From SBAX01 sp964421865 (GTDB lineage Bacteria; Planctomycetota; Phycisphaerae; UBA1845), in NCBI GenBank assembly GCA_964421865.1, contig CAYQZH010000002.1, positions 1-51,015 on the forward strand: a stretch of 51,015 nucleotides of DNA. Direction: 5' to 3'. A program made the position numbers and the translations under genes. Of the stretch, positions 16,037 through 24,763 are shown piece after piece. Under the pieces are notes generated by a model, which saw only the letters and a list, made by a program, of their open reading frames with translations, searched no databases and was not told the DNA's origin. How positions within the stretch are numbered: position 1 is the stretch's first letter; each line of letters begins with the position of its first letter.

Positions 16037-16543
16037 GTGGCCGCGCGGCTGGAGACCGTGAGACCGCGGCACGGCAGTGGCGTACTCCTGTCGCCGTTCG
16101 ACCAGCAGTCGCGGGACCGGGCCCGCGTCCAGCGCCTCTTCGGCTTCAGCCAGGTCCTCGAGATCTTCAAGCCGGCCGCGCAGCGCACTTACGGCTACTA
16201 CTGCCCGCCCGCGCTCTCGGGTGAGCGGCTCGTCGCCCGCTTCGACCTGAAGGCAGACCGCAAGAGGGGCACGCTGCGCGTCCTGTCCTGCCGCTTCGAG
16301 GGGACCGCCGAATCGCGCCCCGCCAAGGCCCAAGACGGCGAGGCGGCGCGGGCTGCACTCTCTCGCTACGCCAACGCGCTCGAACTGAGGCCGACATGGA
16401 GGGCCGGGGGAGTCGCGGATGGTGCGAGCCGCACTCTCCCGCTATGCCGATGCGCTGGAACTGAAGCCGACCGGATAGCGTCTCGCCTGACGTGCAGCAC
16501 GGTGACGGCCTTCGTGCGACGGTCACTCCACCAAGAAGCTTGA
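16037..16543 (+). pseudogene. C-terminal fragment of a YcaQ-type DNA glycosylase (HTH_42 family)
   Basis: Residues 12-85 match the end of YcaQ/HTH_42 proteins, which unhook DNA crosslinks: VLLSPFDQQSRDR, LFGFSQVLEIFKPAAQRTYG, and then LVARFDLKADRKRGTLRV. The N-terminal winged helices and catalytic part are absent, so this is a remnant. The natural C-terminus appears twice. RAALSRYANALELRP is in frame, and RAALSRYADALELKPTG follows 60 bases later in another frame (16423-16480) with its own stop. The reading frame beyond about residue 118 is therefore probably not functional. Confidence 0.75.
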
Positions 16544-17087
16544 ACGAGATCGGTGCCGCGGACGTCCGGACGTCCTGCGTCCGACATGACGACGGGGACA
16601 CGCGTTGCTCTCGTAGCGAGCGTAGGCCAAGGCCGCGGGTGCCCTGCCCTACCACTTCGCTCAGGTCATACCTGTTCCCGTAGGACGCAGTGGTGACCGC
16701 CGGCCAGTGCCCGCCCATCCGGGGCGTGACACTCGATGGGAACCAAGGCGAGCTCGATAGAATCCCCCGTGCAGATGCAGAACGATACTTGGATACAAGG
16801 AGGAGAAGCGAATGACAGACGGCGTTTGGCCAGGCGCATCGCCGCTTGGCTCGTTGTTCCCGCCAAGTCTTCAGAAAACCCATTTCACGCCCCTGGAAGT
16901 CCCGCGCTGGCGGCCGGTTATCGAGAAACCTTTTGGGTAACGCTGCCTTGGGCGCTCGGCAGACGTTTACAATCCCGGCCCTTCATGAGTGGTCGGGCAC
17001 GCCACTGTAGGATCTCGCCCGCATGAACGCGACATGCCCTTGCCATGATTATTTCCAAAACGCTCACCATCTTTTCGTACGAACTCG
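16544..17087. other. Sparse region between the GC-rich and lower-GC blocks
   Basis: Apart from one possible 42-codon gene at 16812 I see nothing. The base composition visibly drops from here rightwards. Confidence 0.4.
16812..16940 (+). CDS. Possible small protein (42 residues)
   Basis: A very strong ribosome binding site (AAGGAGGAG) lies six bases before the ATG. The product starts MTDGVWPGAS and contains QKTHFTPLEVPRWRPVIEKP. It could be a real micro-protein, or the preserved first codons of a gene whose remainder was deleted at the composition boundary. Confidence 0.4.
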   Translation: MTDGVWPGASPLGSLFPPSLQKTHFTPLEVPRWRPVIEKPFG

Positions 17088-18128
17088 CTAAGGGAAGGAC
17101 GATCTCTGGTCGGTTACGTCATACTTGCCGCCATACACTTCGGCAGCAGCCAACGTGGCACCACAAGCACCGCAGGTCGCATAGCCGCTAATTCGGGCGA
17201 ACGGTGCCATCGTTTGTGCCGCCATCCCCTTCTTTAGAATCGTACCGCATTTTGGACATTTCCATAGGTCGGACACGACGGTTTTCCCAAAGCTAAGCGC
17301 AGACCCCGGGCGAGTACCAGCCCGCCAGCTCGCAGTCAACTCCAAATTGCGAAGCTCAATCGGACCGAGTCCATTCTTATCGCCGACCCTGATCCGATTC
17401 TGTTCGTCGACGAGATGTTTATCAATACCCTTAAGAAATTCTGCGCCCTTCTCTGTATCACCCAGCCTGGACAGCCGCCAAAATGCCGAGCTGTAGTCGC
17501 GCTCATACATCCGCTGAGCGCGCGCATAGTCCCCCTGCGCAAACGCCTCCTTAATCTTTCGGCGGGCGGTGAATAAGTCTTTCCAGGCGCGCGACGCGGC
17601 GCGCTCACGACCGCCCCACCAGCCAATACTCGGTTCTTTCGGTGTAATACCGGTTTCGGTTCGATAGGCAATCGCCGAGGGCACGACATCCGTTTCCCAT
17701 GCCCGGCTCCAGAAATCGTTGCTCTGCAACGTCTCGTGCATCTGCCGTTGGGCGGCAGCCAGATTGGCATTCACCCGCTTAAGCCGAGGGCGAAGGTCGG
17801 CCAACGCAGCCTGATTTAGCAAGAAGCTGGCATCCAATAACTCACGCTGGATATCGAGTACGCTGGCCTGTGCTTCCAACACCGACTTGCGGGCGACAAG
17901 TTCGCGGGCGTCGAACATATCTTTGATGGCCTCTTGCGCGGCCTGGCGGCGGGCGGTGATCGCGTCGGTGCCCTCGCCGGCTCCCAGCTTCCCGGCCGCA
18001 TCCTCATAGAGACGCGACGCCTGGCGGTAGTGGCCCAGCGCTTCGTCAAAGTTGCCGCGGCGGCGGGCGTCGTGGCCGGCTTGGAAAATTCGGTCGGCGT
18101 CGCCGCGTGGAATGTAGTCGTCGGCCAT
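17088..18128 (-). CDS. Hypothetical protein with TPR-like N-terminus and C-terminal zinc ribbon
   Basis: The 346-residue product starts MADDYIPRGD. An N-terminal helix pair (FQAGHDARRRGNFDEALGHY) has the spacing of one or two TPR repeats. A long helical region covers residues 70-130 and a second TPR-like helix pair follows near 200-215 (FAQGDYARAQRMYERD). The C-terminus carries a zinc ribbon (CPKCG and CGACG). There is no signal peptide. The ATG overlaps the TAA of the upstream short gene by one base, so the two are probably translated together. The function is unknown; a scaffold role is plausible. Confidence 0.75.
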   Translation of the reverse strand: MADDYIPRGDADRIFQAGHDARRRGNFDEALGHYRQASRLYEDAAGKLGAGEGTDAITARRQAAQEAIKDMFDARELVARKSVLEAQASVLDIQRELLDASFLLNQAALADLRPRLKRVNANLAAAQRQMHETLQSNDFWSRAWETDVVPSAIAYRTETGITPKEPSIGWWGGRERAASRAWKDLFTARRKIKEAFAQGDYARAQRMYERDYSSAFWRLSRLGDTEKGAEFLKGIDKHLVDEQNRIRVGDKNGLGPIELRNLELTASWRAGTRPGSALSFGKTVVSDLWKCPKCGTILKKGMAAQTMAPFARISGYATCGACGATLAAAEVYGGKYDVTDQRSSFP

Positions 18129-18340
18129 TATCGCACCTGCCTACGGTTCGTGGTCACTTCCCGCCCAAGTAGTTCTCGACTTTTGAAGAACAAGACGGAC
18201 ACCAGTCCCCAGTCTGTGTGGTCCGGGATGACTTGGCGAACCCATGCTTCGTCTGCTTCCAACTTGGGCGTCCCCGAAAAAGCATAGAGCCCATCAAGCG
18301 AAGTGGGCGGGCGTAGCCCGTTGAACGCAGGTGTTTTCAT
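18128..18340 (-). CDS. Small hypothetical protein coupled to the TPR/zinc-ribbon gene
   Basis: The 70-residue product starts MKTPAFNGLR and ends in TAA, which shares a base with the next ATG (TAATG). It has one strand-like section (TDWGLVSVLFFKS). No Shine-Dalgarno is obvious and the frame is open upstream, so the start is uncertain. The overlap with the following gene is the main evidence that it is translated. Confidence 0.5.
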   Translation of the reverse strand: MKTPAFNGLRPPTSLDGLYAFSGTPKLEADEAWVRQVIPDHTDWGLVSVLFFKSRELLGREVTTNRRQVR

Positions 18341-18438
18341 CTGCAACGCCGAATAGCGTTTCTTGCCAGCTCCTCGCCTGTGCAATTTCCCTGCGCTCTT
18401 GTGCCGCTCGTCTCGCTTTCCTCCGTCTGGCCCTATAC

Positions 18439-18564
18439 TAAGCACTGCGGAGGGAAACACTACTTCCGACTGAGACACCACACACCATGCTGCAGCGCAT
18501 CGCCGTAGCCCTAGACCTGGCCCTCGACATCCGTTTCGATCCCAAGCAGCACACCTCCGCCTAA
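18439..18564 (+). pseudogene. C-terminal remnant of an XRE-type antitoxin-like HTH protein
   Basis: In frame before a TAA at 18562 the sequence reads LQRIAVALDLALDIRFDPK, preceded by RRETLLPTETPHT. This is the usual end of HigA/XRE antitoxins ('T-L-x-R-I-A-x-A-L-x-x-x-L-x-I-x-F-x-P'). The HTH itself is missing, because the frame closes at a TAA at 18439. It lies on the strand opposite to the surrounding genes, so it predates them or was left by an earlier insertion. Confidence 0.5.
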
Positions 18565-18640
18565 GAAGGCTCCCCGCCTTGCAGGCCAATCTCGTAGGGT
18601 CCGTCACGCGTGTCTTACAATCGCGTATATGGAACACCAT

Positions 18641-19273
18641 TTATCCCTGCCAGGATCCTATTCCGTCCCAGACACTTTCGAGGTTCCGAGCAGCCCCGCA
18701 AGTCTTGCACCGATAAGCGAACCGGGAGTGAGCGGTTTGCATCAAGGGCAGGCCACCCATTTCGCTTAGCATTTCTCCAATACGTCGCACTTCGCAGCGC
18801 TCTGGCGATCCTTTGAGGAATCCTTCTGGGTGCACGTGGTAGAGGGAGACCAACTTGTCAATTGCCTCATTGAACGAGGCCCTATTCACATCTCCTGTGG
18901 ACCAAACAAGTTCAAAGGGTCCATCACCACATGACATGTGCCGCACTTCGATGGTCGCACGCGTTCCATCGATCAGCACAACGTGTTTACTGCCGACTGG
19001 GGGATAGAACGTACACGGGCGATGACGGAGCATATCTTTTGGCACCAATACTATGCGGCTTCGCCCGCGCAACAGAGCGTTGTTCTGTTCGTCTGAGGCT
19101 GTATAGCCCAACTGTATTATCTCCTTCCTTGGAATATGAAAACTACGTACCAGAATCTCTAGAATGAATCCGGCTACTCGCCTGTCGGGAATGACAACGA
19201 TCTTAAGTGCATTGGCGTCCTCCTGAACCACCGCGCGAGCCAACTGCATGGAGATGTCTGCTTCCCGGGACAT
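18641..19273 (-). CDS. Hypothetical protein
   Basis: The 210-residue product (MSREADISMQ) has an alternating strand/helix N-terminal half (NALKIVVIPDRRVAGFILEI, RSRIVLVPKDMLR, KHVVLIDGTRATIEV). This resembles a Rossmann-like or restriction-endonuclease-like fold, but without a motif I can name. The C-terminus has one CKTCG pair, half a zinc ribbon. An inner start, MQLARAVVQE, eight residues on is possible. It precedes the 70-residue gene on the same strand with a 300-base gap. Confidence 0.6.
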   Translation of the reverse strand: MSREADISMQLARAVVQEDANALKIVVIPDRRVAGFILEILVRSFHIPRKEIIQLGYTASDEQNNALLRGRSRIVLVPKDMLRHRPCTFYPPVGSKHVVLIDGTRATIEVRHMSCGDGPFELVWSTGDVNRASFNEAIDKLVSLYHVHPEGFLKGSPERCEVRRIGEMLSEMGGLPLMQTAHSRFAYRCKTCGAARNLESVWDGIGSWQG

Positions 19274-19441
19274 TGGTAATACGCTTCTGGTTTCAGTTGT
19301 GACCTTGCTCCTACTGGCTGGCGCACCGGTTCGGATGTGTCAGTCGCGTCGTAGGTATGGTCGAGCCGGCCTTCATTCGAATCACAAAACGAAGAAGGTC
19401 CTCCCACCCGTAGCGCGAGACGTTCATCCCGCTGGCTCACG

Positions 19442-19685
19442 ATGTGGGTCAGCGGCTGGAGTGCGACTTCGGCCACATCTACGTCGACTTTCCCGAGGGA
19501 CGCAAACAGGTTTCGGTCTTCGTGGCGGTCTGGTCGTTCTCGAACTGTCCCTTCCTCATGGCCATGCCCACCGAGCGCACCGAAGCGATCCTGGCCGGCA
19601 TGGTCGAGGCCTTCGACTTCTTCGGAGCCGTGCCGCGCGAGGTGTGGTGGGACAAGAGCCGATCCAAGACCGCAGCGACTGGTGA
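19442..19685 (+). pseudogene. istA: IS21-family transposase (istA) fragment
   Basis: The frame reads QRLECDFGHIYVDFPEGRKQ, then VWSFSNCPFLMAMPTERTEAI, then VEAFDFFGAVPREVWWD. This is the start of the integrase catalytic core of IS21 IstA, including the first catalytic D ('E-C-D-F-G-H'). Everything before and after, and istB, is missing. Its antisense strand now forms the 3' end of the reading frame of the pentapeptide-repeat gene on the minus strand. Confidence 0.85.
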
Positions 19686-21008
19686 GATAAACAGCTGTCG
19701 AACCCAACGCCGGCCCCGCGCTGTCCTATTCAGCCACGCGGCCAATCGAGGCGAGCAGCGATAGTACAGTCGGGTGATCTGTCGACCGATACACCATCCG
19801 AGTAGCACATCGTCCCTGAACCGCCTCAACACCGTAACCTCCTGTGCTTCTTCTCCGCAGACCGCCGTCGCGATAAAGCAGTCAGATCTGCTTGCAGCGG
19901 CGTCAGCGACCTCATTCTCATCCTCATACTCAATGGTCATCACCGCCAACTGGCCGGCTGACCAGAGCCTTCCGAGAGCCACTTCGACTTCCCGTCGCGT
20001 CTTGTGACCCGCTGGGCAGCGCAATTCGAAAATAACTATCTTGCAGCGCTGCATGACGGCATCAGCAAAATCCAACGTCAAGCCACGGGCAACGTCGATA
20101 ATCGCTGTGGCTCTGAGACGAAACATCGCATCCGTAAAATCCGCTCCGACAAAGCTGCAGCCCGTGAATGACGTGGGTTTGAACGAGGCCTTGGCGAAGT
20201 TGCAGTTCGTAAATTTCGTATGGGAGATATTCGTACAAACCCAGCTAACACCAACAAACTGTGAATCGGAGAAGTCGCAGTCCTCGATATTCCCGAAAAT
20301 CCAACGGGTCTCATTTAGATTACACCTCAGAAAGAAGTGGCTCTTAAGTTCGGCCCTGTCAAACAGGAGGCCAGCGAAGTTTGCATTGCGGAGTGTGACC
20401 TGACCAGGAGCAAGATCGTGATACGCCTTCCACATCGAAGAATGTGGCTCAAGTGCCGTGATGAGAGCCTGCCACGGGTCCTCTATCTTATGCACTGCCG
20501 CCTGCGATTTTTGACAGATGGCAACGAGTTCGTCGTACAGTTCATCGCTTAGTTCCCTTGGAGCTCCTTCAATGAGGGCCGAAAGTGTCGTGAGCGCTGA
20601 GGCTATGTCGGCCCCGGCCTGCGTGCCTTCAGTTGCCTGAAGGTGATGTAACGACTTCAAGGCTTCTTCCAGGTATTTCGCGGCGAGATCACGAGAAGAA
20701 GCTCCCTTTATCACGTAAAGCTTGTAATGAGACACGCTTAGATAGTAGAACAGCGCCGTTTGCCGCTGGAAATCTGGGGTAGCATTGGCCGCATCACCCC
20801 GGGTCACATGCTCGATCGCCTGAGCACCATAGGATATGGCAAGTTCGTAGTTGTGCAGCGAGCCCGCAGCATGGCCTGCCAGGAAATAGACATTCGCGCG
20901 GGCGCTTGCCGACAACGCAGACTGTGATAGGAGTTGTTGAGCCAGTGTTAAGATTTTCGTTGAGTCTTCACCAGCCGCTACGGCTGCCAGCAGTGCCGTG
21001 TAGCTCAT
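19479..21008 (-). CDS. TPR-like / pentapeptide-repeat / CFI-box protein
   Basis: The start ATG 21006-21008 (MSYTALLAAV) has GGGAG six bases upstream. Residues 1-170 form TPR-like helix pairs. Residues 205-297 are pentapeptide repeats (NANFAGLLFDRAEL, NCNFAKASFKPTSFTGCSF), which build a right-handed beta helix. Residues 376-452 match the CFI-box C-terminal domain (DCFIATAVCG, LRRFRDDVLL, YYRCSPRLAAWL). From about residue 444 on, the sequence is antisense to an IS21 istA fragment, so the natural end was replaced. The protein may still be functional because the CFI box is nearly complete. The role is unknown; the CFI box is often found on surface or effector-like proteins. Confidence 0.8.
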   Translation of the reverse strand: MSYTALLAAVAAGEDSTKILTLAQQLLSQSALSASARANVYFLAGHAAGSLHNYELAISYGAQAIEHVTRGDAANATPDFQRQTALFYYLSVSHYKLYVIKGASSRDLAAKYLEEALKSLHHLQATEGTQAGADIASALTTLSALIEGAPRELSDELYDELVAICQKSQAAVHKIEDPWQALITALEPHSSMWKAYHDLAPGQVTLRNANFAGLLFDRAELKSHFFLRCNLNETRWIFGNIEDCDFSDSQFVGVSWVCTNISHTKFTNCNFAKASFKPTSFTGCSFVGADFTDAMFRLRATAIIDVARGLTLDFADAVMQRCKIVIFELRCPAGHKTRREVEVALGRLWSAGQLAVMTIEYEDENEVADAAASRSDCFIATAVCGEEAQEVTVLRRFRDDVLLGWCIGRQITRLYYRCSPRLAAWLNRTARGRRWVRQLFISPVAAVLDRLLSHHTSRGTAPKKSKASTMPARIASVRSVGMAMRKGQFENDQTATKTETCLRPSGKST

Positions 21009-21275
21009 GATGCTCTCCCGCCTCCCAAACCGCATCCTAAGAGTTCCATCAGTGCATTTTGTCGTACCATTTCGTCTGGGTAAGTGAGGGTGCAAATTAC
21101 GCCCCTCCAGTCGTTCCTGGATACCAGTCTAGGAATACGCGGTTTCGTAAACCAAGTAAGTGGCCGCACAGCTGTTCCTCCTCCACTAAATTAGGGCCCC
21201 TGCCGCACCTGTTTGAATTGCATGGTCCAATGTACACCGGTCACCGGTCTGGGATTGGGGACAGCCCATTATTTC

Positions 21276-21959
21276 CTATTTGCTGCTCTGTTCCTTATAG
21301 ATGCCGTCCTTATCCCTGCCGTAGTTGCCCTGCGGCGTCTCGACGATGAAATAATAAAGCGGCTTATTGACGGGGTGCTGCTGAAGCCATGCTTTGGCCG
21401 CGCCATCGCTGGGTGCCTTATGGATTCGGTATACCGTGCCGTCCTGAAGGCGGTCCTCGCGGAGAAACACAACCTGTTCTACAGCGGCCGGTGCTGGCGC
21501 GGATTTCGCATTCACAGAACGCTCGGGTTCCCGATCGTTCTTCCGCCGACCCCCATGACGGGCGAAACTCTCCTGAGCAAGTGCCCACAGTTCGTGGCTC
21601 AGGTCCTCGCCACAAATAACTGCTTCGTATGTTCCCTCACGAGTTGCATAATGTCCGAAAATCAAAACCTCGGTGCAGATCAGCTTTCGGGAACCGTTGG
21701 CGACATGAATGCAGGGCAGATCGAGGAGGGCCGCTTTGGCTTGTGATTCCGTATCGAACGTATAAAGGACGAAGGGATCTTTTTTCTGCTTCACCATGCG
21801 ATCGCTCCAGTACGCGAAGGCATGTTCGAATGTGTCATGTCTCGTGCCGAGATTGTCTTTTTCGGTGAAGCCTCCCTGATGGGAGCCTGGCTGATTCCCT
21901 GCGTGTTCCTGTGGCGCTGGTGTCATGAAGCCGCTCAGCACCCTTCGTAGCCAACTCAT
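21276..21959 (-). CDS. Hypothetical protein with two strand-rich modules
   Basis: The ATG (MSWLRRVLSG) has GAGGAGG six bases upstream. The 227-residue product has a disordered linker and a first module with FVLYTFDTESQAKAALLDLP, KLICTEVLIFGHY and TYEAVICGEDL. After a KN/EPERS-rich linker a second module follows (VVFLREDRLQDGTVYRI, LYYFIVETPQGNYGRDKDGIY). The second module has the look of a conserved 'IVETPEGNYGRD' domain seen in chaperone-associated hypothetical proteins, but I cannot name it. It follows the RHS-like gene by 41 bases on the same strand and may belong to that operon. Confidence 0.7.
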   Translation of the reverse strand: MSWLRRVLSGFMTPAPQEHAGNQPGSHQGGFTEKDNLGTRHDTFEHAFAYWSDRMVKQKKDPFVLYTFDTESQAKAALLDLPCIHVANGSRKLICTEVLIFGHYATREGTYEAVICGEDLSHELWALAQESFARHGGRRKNDREPERSVNAKSAPAPAAVEQVVFLREDRLQDGTVYRIHKAPSDGAAKAWLQQHPVNKPLYYFIVETPQGNYGRDKDGIYKEQSSK

Positions 21960-22000
21960 TGGGTCCTCCTCTGTTCACGTTGTCCGAACGCTCTTTGTCA

Positions 22001-24763
22001 TCATCTGTCACACGGCAGTGTGCCGATGACGATATCTGGCTCGAACTCGTAGCTGCCGTCGGAGGTCTTTATGGCTCCCTGGGCCATCTGGATGATCCGT
22101 CCCTCCGAGTCACGAGTCCACAGTATGCCGCTGTCGCCGCGCGTGACACCAGCAATGCGTCCACGCGGGCCGAAATGCCATTGGACCGTTTCCTGGTGCC
22201 CGCCGGAAACCTGCAGGAGTCCGCGGCCGGATACATGTTCGAGGCGGATGTCGAGGCCCGGACCGGCGACCTTGATGAGCCGACCGCGGTCATCGAATCG
22301 TAACTGTGCCGTACATAGGCCCCGCCTCACCGTGGATGGGTGGCCCCCCTCGTCGTAGTCGAACGAGCAAACCCCAGGCGAGCCAACGACCCCTTTCAAA
22401 TGCTCCCCTTCGTGATCATAGCGCACGGGCGAATCGCCGACAGTGGCGCGCGCCGGGCTGTTCCCGGCGTAGTCGATCGTGACGGTGCGACCGGCTGTGC
22501 CGCGCTGCGCGATCATCTTCGTACTCGAGCGCGCGAACGCGATATTCTCGTCGCCGGGACCACGAAGGGCTTTCACGAGGCCAGTGTTGTCAAAGTCGAT
22601 CATGACGCCATGCCGCAATACCCATGAGAACGTCCCGTCTTCATTAGCCACGAGATCAGGCTGAAAATCTCCGCCCTTGGGCACAAAGGCGACCGCGGGA
22701 TTCTCGGCTGGCCGTGCCTCGACGTCACCTTCGGTGCGTACGCTATTGGGGAGGTAAGCTAGGCGGTTTCCGGTTTCGAAGGGCAGGACCGTCACCTCGC
22801 GGCGCACCCTCGCACCTGGGGCGTCGCTGATCGTCTCTAGACCTTGCAGGATCGCCGGCTCAAAACTCCAGCCGCCACCGAAGGTGTAGCCGGGCGCCGC
22901 ATCGGACAGCCAGGAGCGGGCCATCGCTAGCGGCAGGACGCCCTTCCCGTTCAGCTGAGCGTCGATATCAAACAGCAGAAGATCTGCGCCGGCGACACCG
23001 GCGTTCTTCTTTGAGCCGCCCGTTGGAATTCCAACAACGATTTTCTCGCGTTCGCCTTCCTCGAATGTGCCACCTACACCCCCGCTAGCGTCGAGCGCTG
23101 CCGTGGCGCGATCGCCCTGACGCCGCACCATGCCAGAAAGATCGAGGACATACCTGTTTCCGCGATCGAAGAGTACACCGCCCATGTCAAGCTGACGCCA
23201 CTGACCTAGGCCGCTATCGCGCAACCGTGTTGGATCCAGACTGACAAATGAGAGGGCCTTCGTATTTCCCGCGTAAACCTCGAAGCGGCTTCTTTCCAGC
23301 GGCAAACCGTGGCCTTGCCAGGTTAGATCGTGAAGTGCGGTTGCACCGGTGTCTCGGGCAACCTGCTGGGCAGTGGACTTCGTCGCGAGGTTCCAGAGAC
23401 TCGGCCAGTCTCCTCGTCCCGTGAAGATCCTAGCCTCGCCACCTGCGCGGACAACCTGTTCGATCTTGGGCTTCGCCATGTCGGCTCCTACTCGAACCTT
23501 GTACAGGTCGACGGTATCTAGCGTGGTCTTTGTCAGCGAATAGGCGTACCCACCCTCGCTATGGAACATGCCATGTGTTTGCCCTCCCGGCATGACATCC
23601 TTGTATCCGTTAAAAACCGAGTCAACTGCGTGAGCATACAGTTGGGACTCTGACTTCCAACGAGGCGAGTCCTTCATGTAGTCAGCCGCATCTTTCAGAA
23701 GAGTATTTCCACTGAGATACGGATCCAGGTCTGGTCGAACATCAAAAACTATGTTTTTTCCCTGGGCCACGGCCTGCTTAGTCATTACGCTCGCATAGTC
23801 ACGGATCTCAGGTGCTGTCTTGGGATTGTCCGACGTGAACCCGCGGGCTTTCCAGTCGTGCAGGTAAATAGTCGCCACAATCGAATCACGGCCGGCATGG
23901 GCCAGTGCCATCTGCGAAACCTCCGTCGGCCCGCGTGCCGTGGCACTGTTGATGCCCGCACCGGCAATGAACAACTCCGTGCGTGACCCAGTCCTAGCAG
24001 CGAGCGCACCCGGCTCTGGAACGCTCGTGGAATAGAAGGTATCCCCGAAGATAGAAACGTTCGCGTTCAACGTCGCAAGGAGGTTCAGCACATAGTGCGG
24101 CAACAGATAGGTCCGTTCAAGGACGCCCCAGCGCAGCGCAGCTCTACCATCTGCGCTCGTTGTCTCGCATAGCGCCTCAGTACGCGGGTCGAAAATGATG
24201 GTCGGCGGCGGATTGAAGGGACCGAAGCTTCCGGCGACACGCGACAGGGCAATAGGCGGCGAGATCTCTGCTAGGACGCGCAGAAACTTCGCCGCGAATT
24301 CCGGCGTGTAATCGCGCGCGTCCTGGAACACTATGCGCAACTGATCGTTTCCTGTGGAGCTACGCGCCAAAACTGCTGAAGGGCGCTTGGTCAACGCCTG
24401 AAGATGCGCAAGTTCCGATGCGACGAGCCCCTCCCTCCGATCAGGCACAAGGTTGGCTGAAATCTCCACGCCATACAACGAAGCGGCAACACTTGCTTCG
24501 TCGTCCGTCGCGCGATTGAATTGAGCAACTAGACGCAGCCTCTCCAAGAAAGTGGGCAAACGAATGTCCCACGCTCGCCAGTTGTTGCGCCGCAGCTCTG
24601 TATCATGAGGTAGGCCCGACGCTTGGTCGTCCAGTAGGACTACATTGATGGTTGGAAGTTCTATACTTTGTTGCGGGCCGCCAGCTGCTAAAAGGGGCAG
24701 AGCTATCAGCAGTAGCGCAAGCGCCACTCCGCATTCCTGCACGCCGATCATCGTGGATTTCAT
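22001..24763 (-). CDS. Secreted RHS-like protein with YD-type repeats, no toxin tail
   Basis: The ATG has GGAGGA six bases upstream and overlaps the stop of the lipoprotein gene by four bases (ATGA). The 920-residue product has a Sec signal peptide (residues 1-27, ending LLAAGG) and a large unknown N-terminal region. At about 590-660 an RHS-core entry domain follows (LLLFDIDAQLNGKGVLPLAM, then RSW, then FGGGWSFEPA). Degenerate YD-type repeats fill the C-terminus (VTIDYAGN, VRYDHEGEHLKGV, LRFDDRGRLIKVAG). RHS proteins normally end in a toxin; here the protein stops after a few repeats. It probably acts at the cell surface or periplasm together with the two lipoproteins upstream. Confidence 0.8.
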   Translation of the reverse strand: MKSTMIGVQECGVALALLLIALPLLAAGGPQQSIELPTINVVLLDDQASGLPHDTELRRNNWRAWDIRLPTFLERLRLVAQFNRATDDEASVAASLYGVEISANLVPDRREGLVASELAHLQALTKRPSAVLARSSTGNDQLRIVFQDARDYTPEFAAKFLRVLAEISPPIALSRVAGSFGPFNPPPTIIFDPRTEALCETTSADGRAALRWGVLERTYLLPHYVLNLLATLNANVSIFGDTFYSTSVPEPGALAARTGSRTELFIAGAGINSATARGPTEVSQMALAHAGRDSIVATIYLHDWKARGFTSDNPKTAPEIRDYASVMTKQAVAQGKNIVFDVRPDLDPYLSGNTLLKDAADYMKDSPRWKSESQLYAHAVDSVFNGYKDVMPGGQTHGMFHSEGGYAYSLTKTTLDTVDLYKVRVGADMAKPKIEQVVRAGGEARIFTGRGDWPSLWNLATKSTAQQVARDTGATALHDLTWQGHGLPLERSRFEVYAGNTKALSFVSLDPTRLRDSGLGQWRQLDMGGVLFDRGNRYVLDLSGMVRRQGDRATAALDASGGVGGTFEEGEREKIVVGIPTGGSKKNAGVAGADLLLFDIDAQLNGKGVLPLAMARSWLSDAAPGYTFGGGWSFEPAILQGLETISDAPGARVRREVTVLPFETGNRLAYLPNSVRTEGDVEARPAENPAVAFVPKGGDFQPDLVANEDGTFSWVLRHGVMIDFDNTGLVKALRGPGDENIAFARSSTKMIAQRGTAGRTVTIDYAGNSPARATVGDSPVRYDHEGEHLKGVVGSPGVCSFDYDEGGHPSTVRRGLCTAQLRFDDRGRLIKVAGPGLDIRLEHVSGRGLLQVSGGHQETVQWHFGPRGRIAGVTRGDSGILWTRDSEGRIIQMAQGAIKTSDGSYEFEPDIVIGTLPCDR

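Noticed and set aside
16167..16883. Minus-strand frame of 238 codons
   Set aside because: Antisense to the YcaQ remnant and low-complexity; no ribosome site and no protein-like segments.
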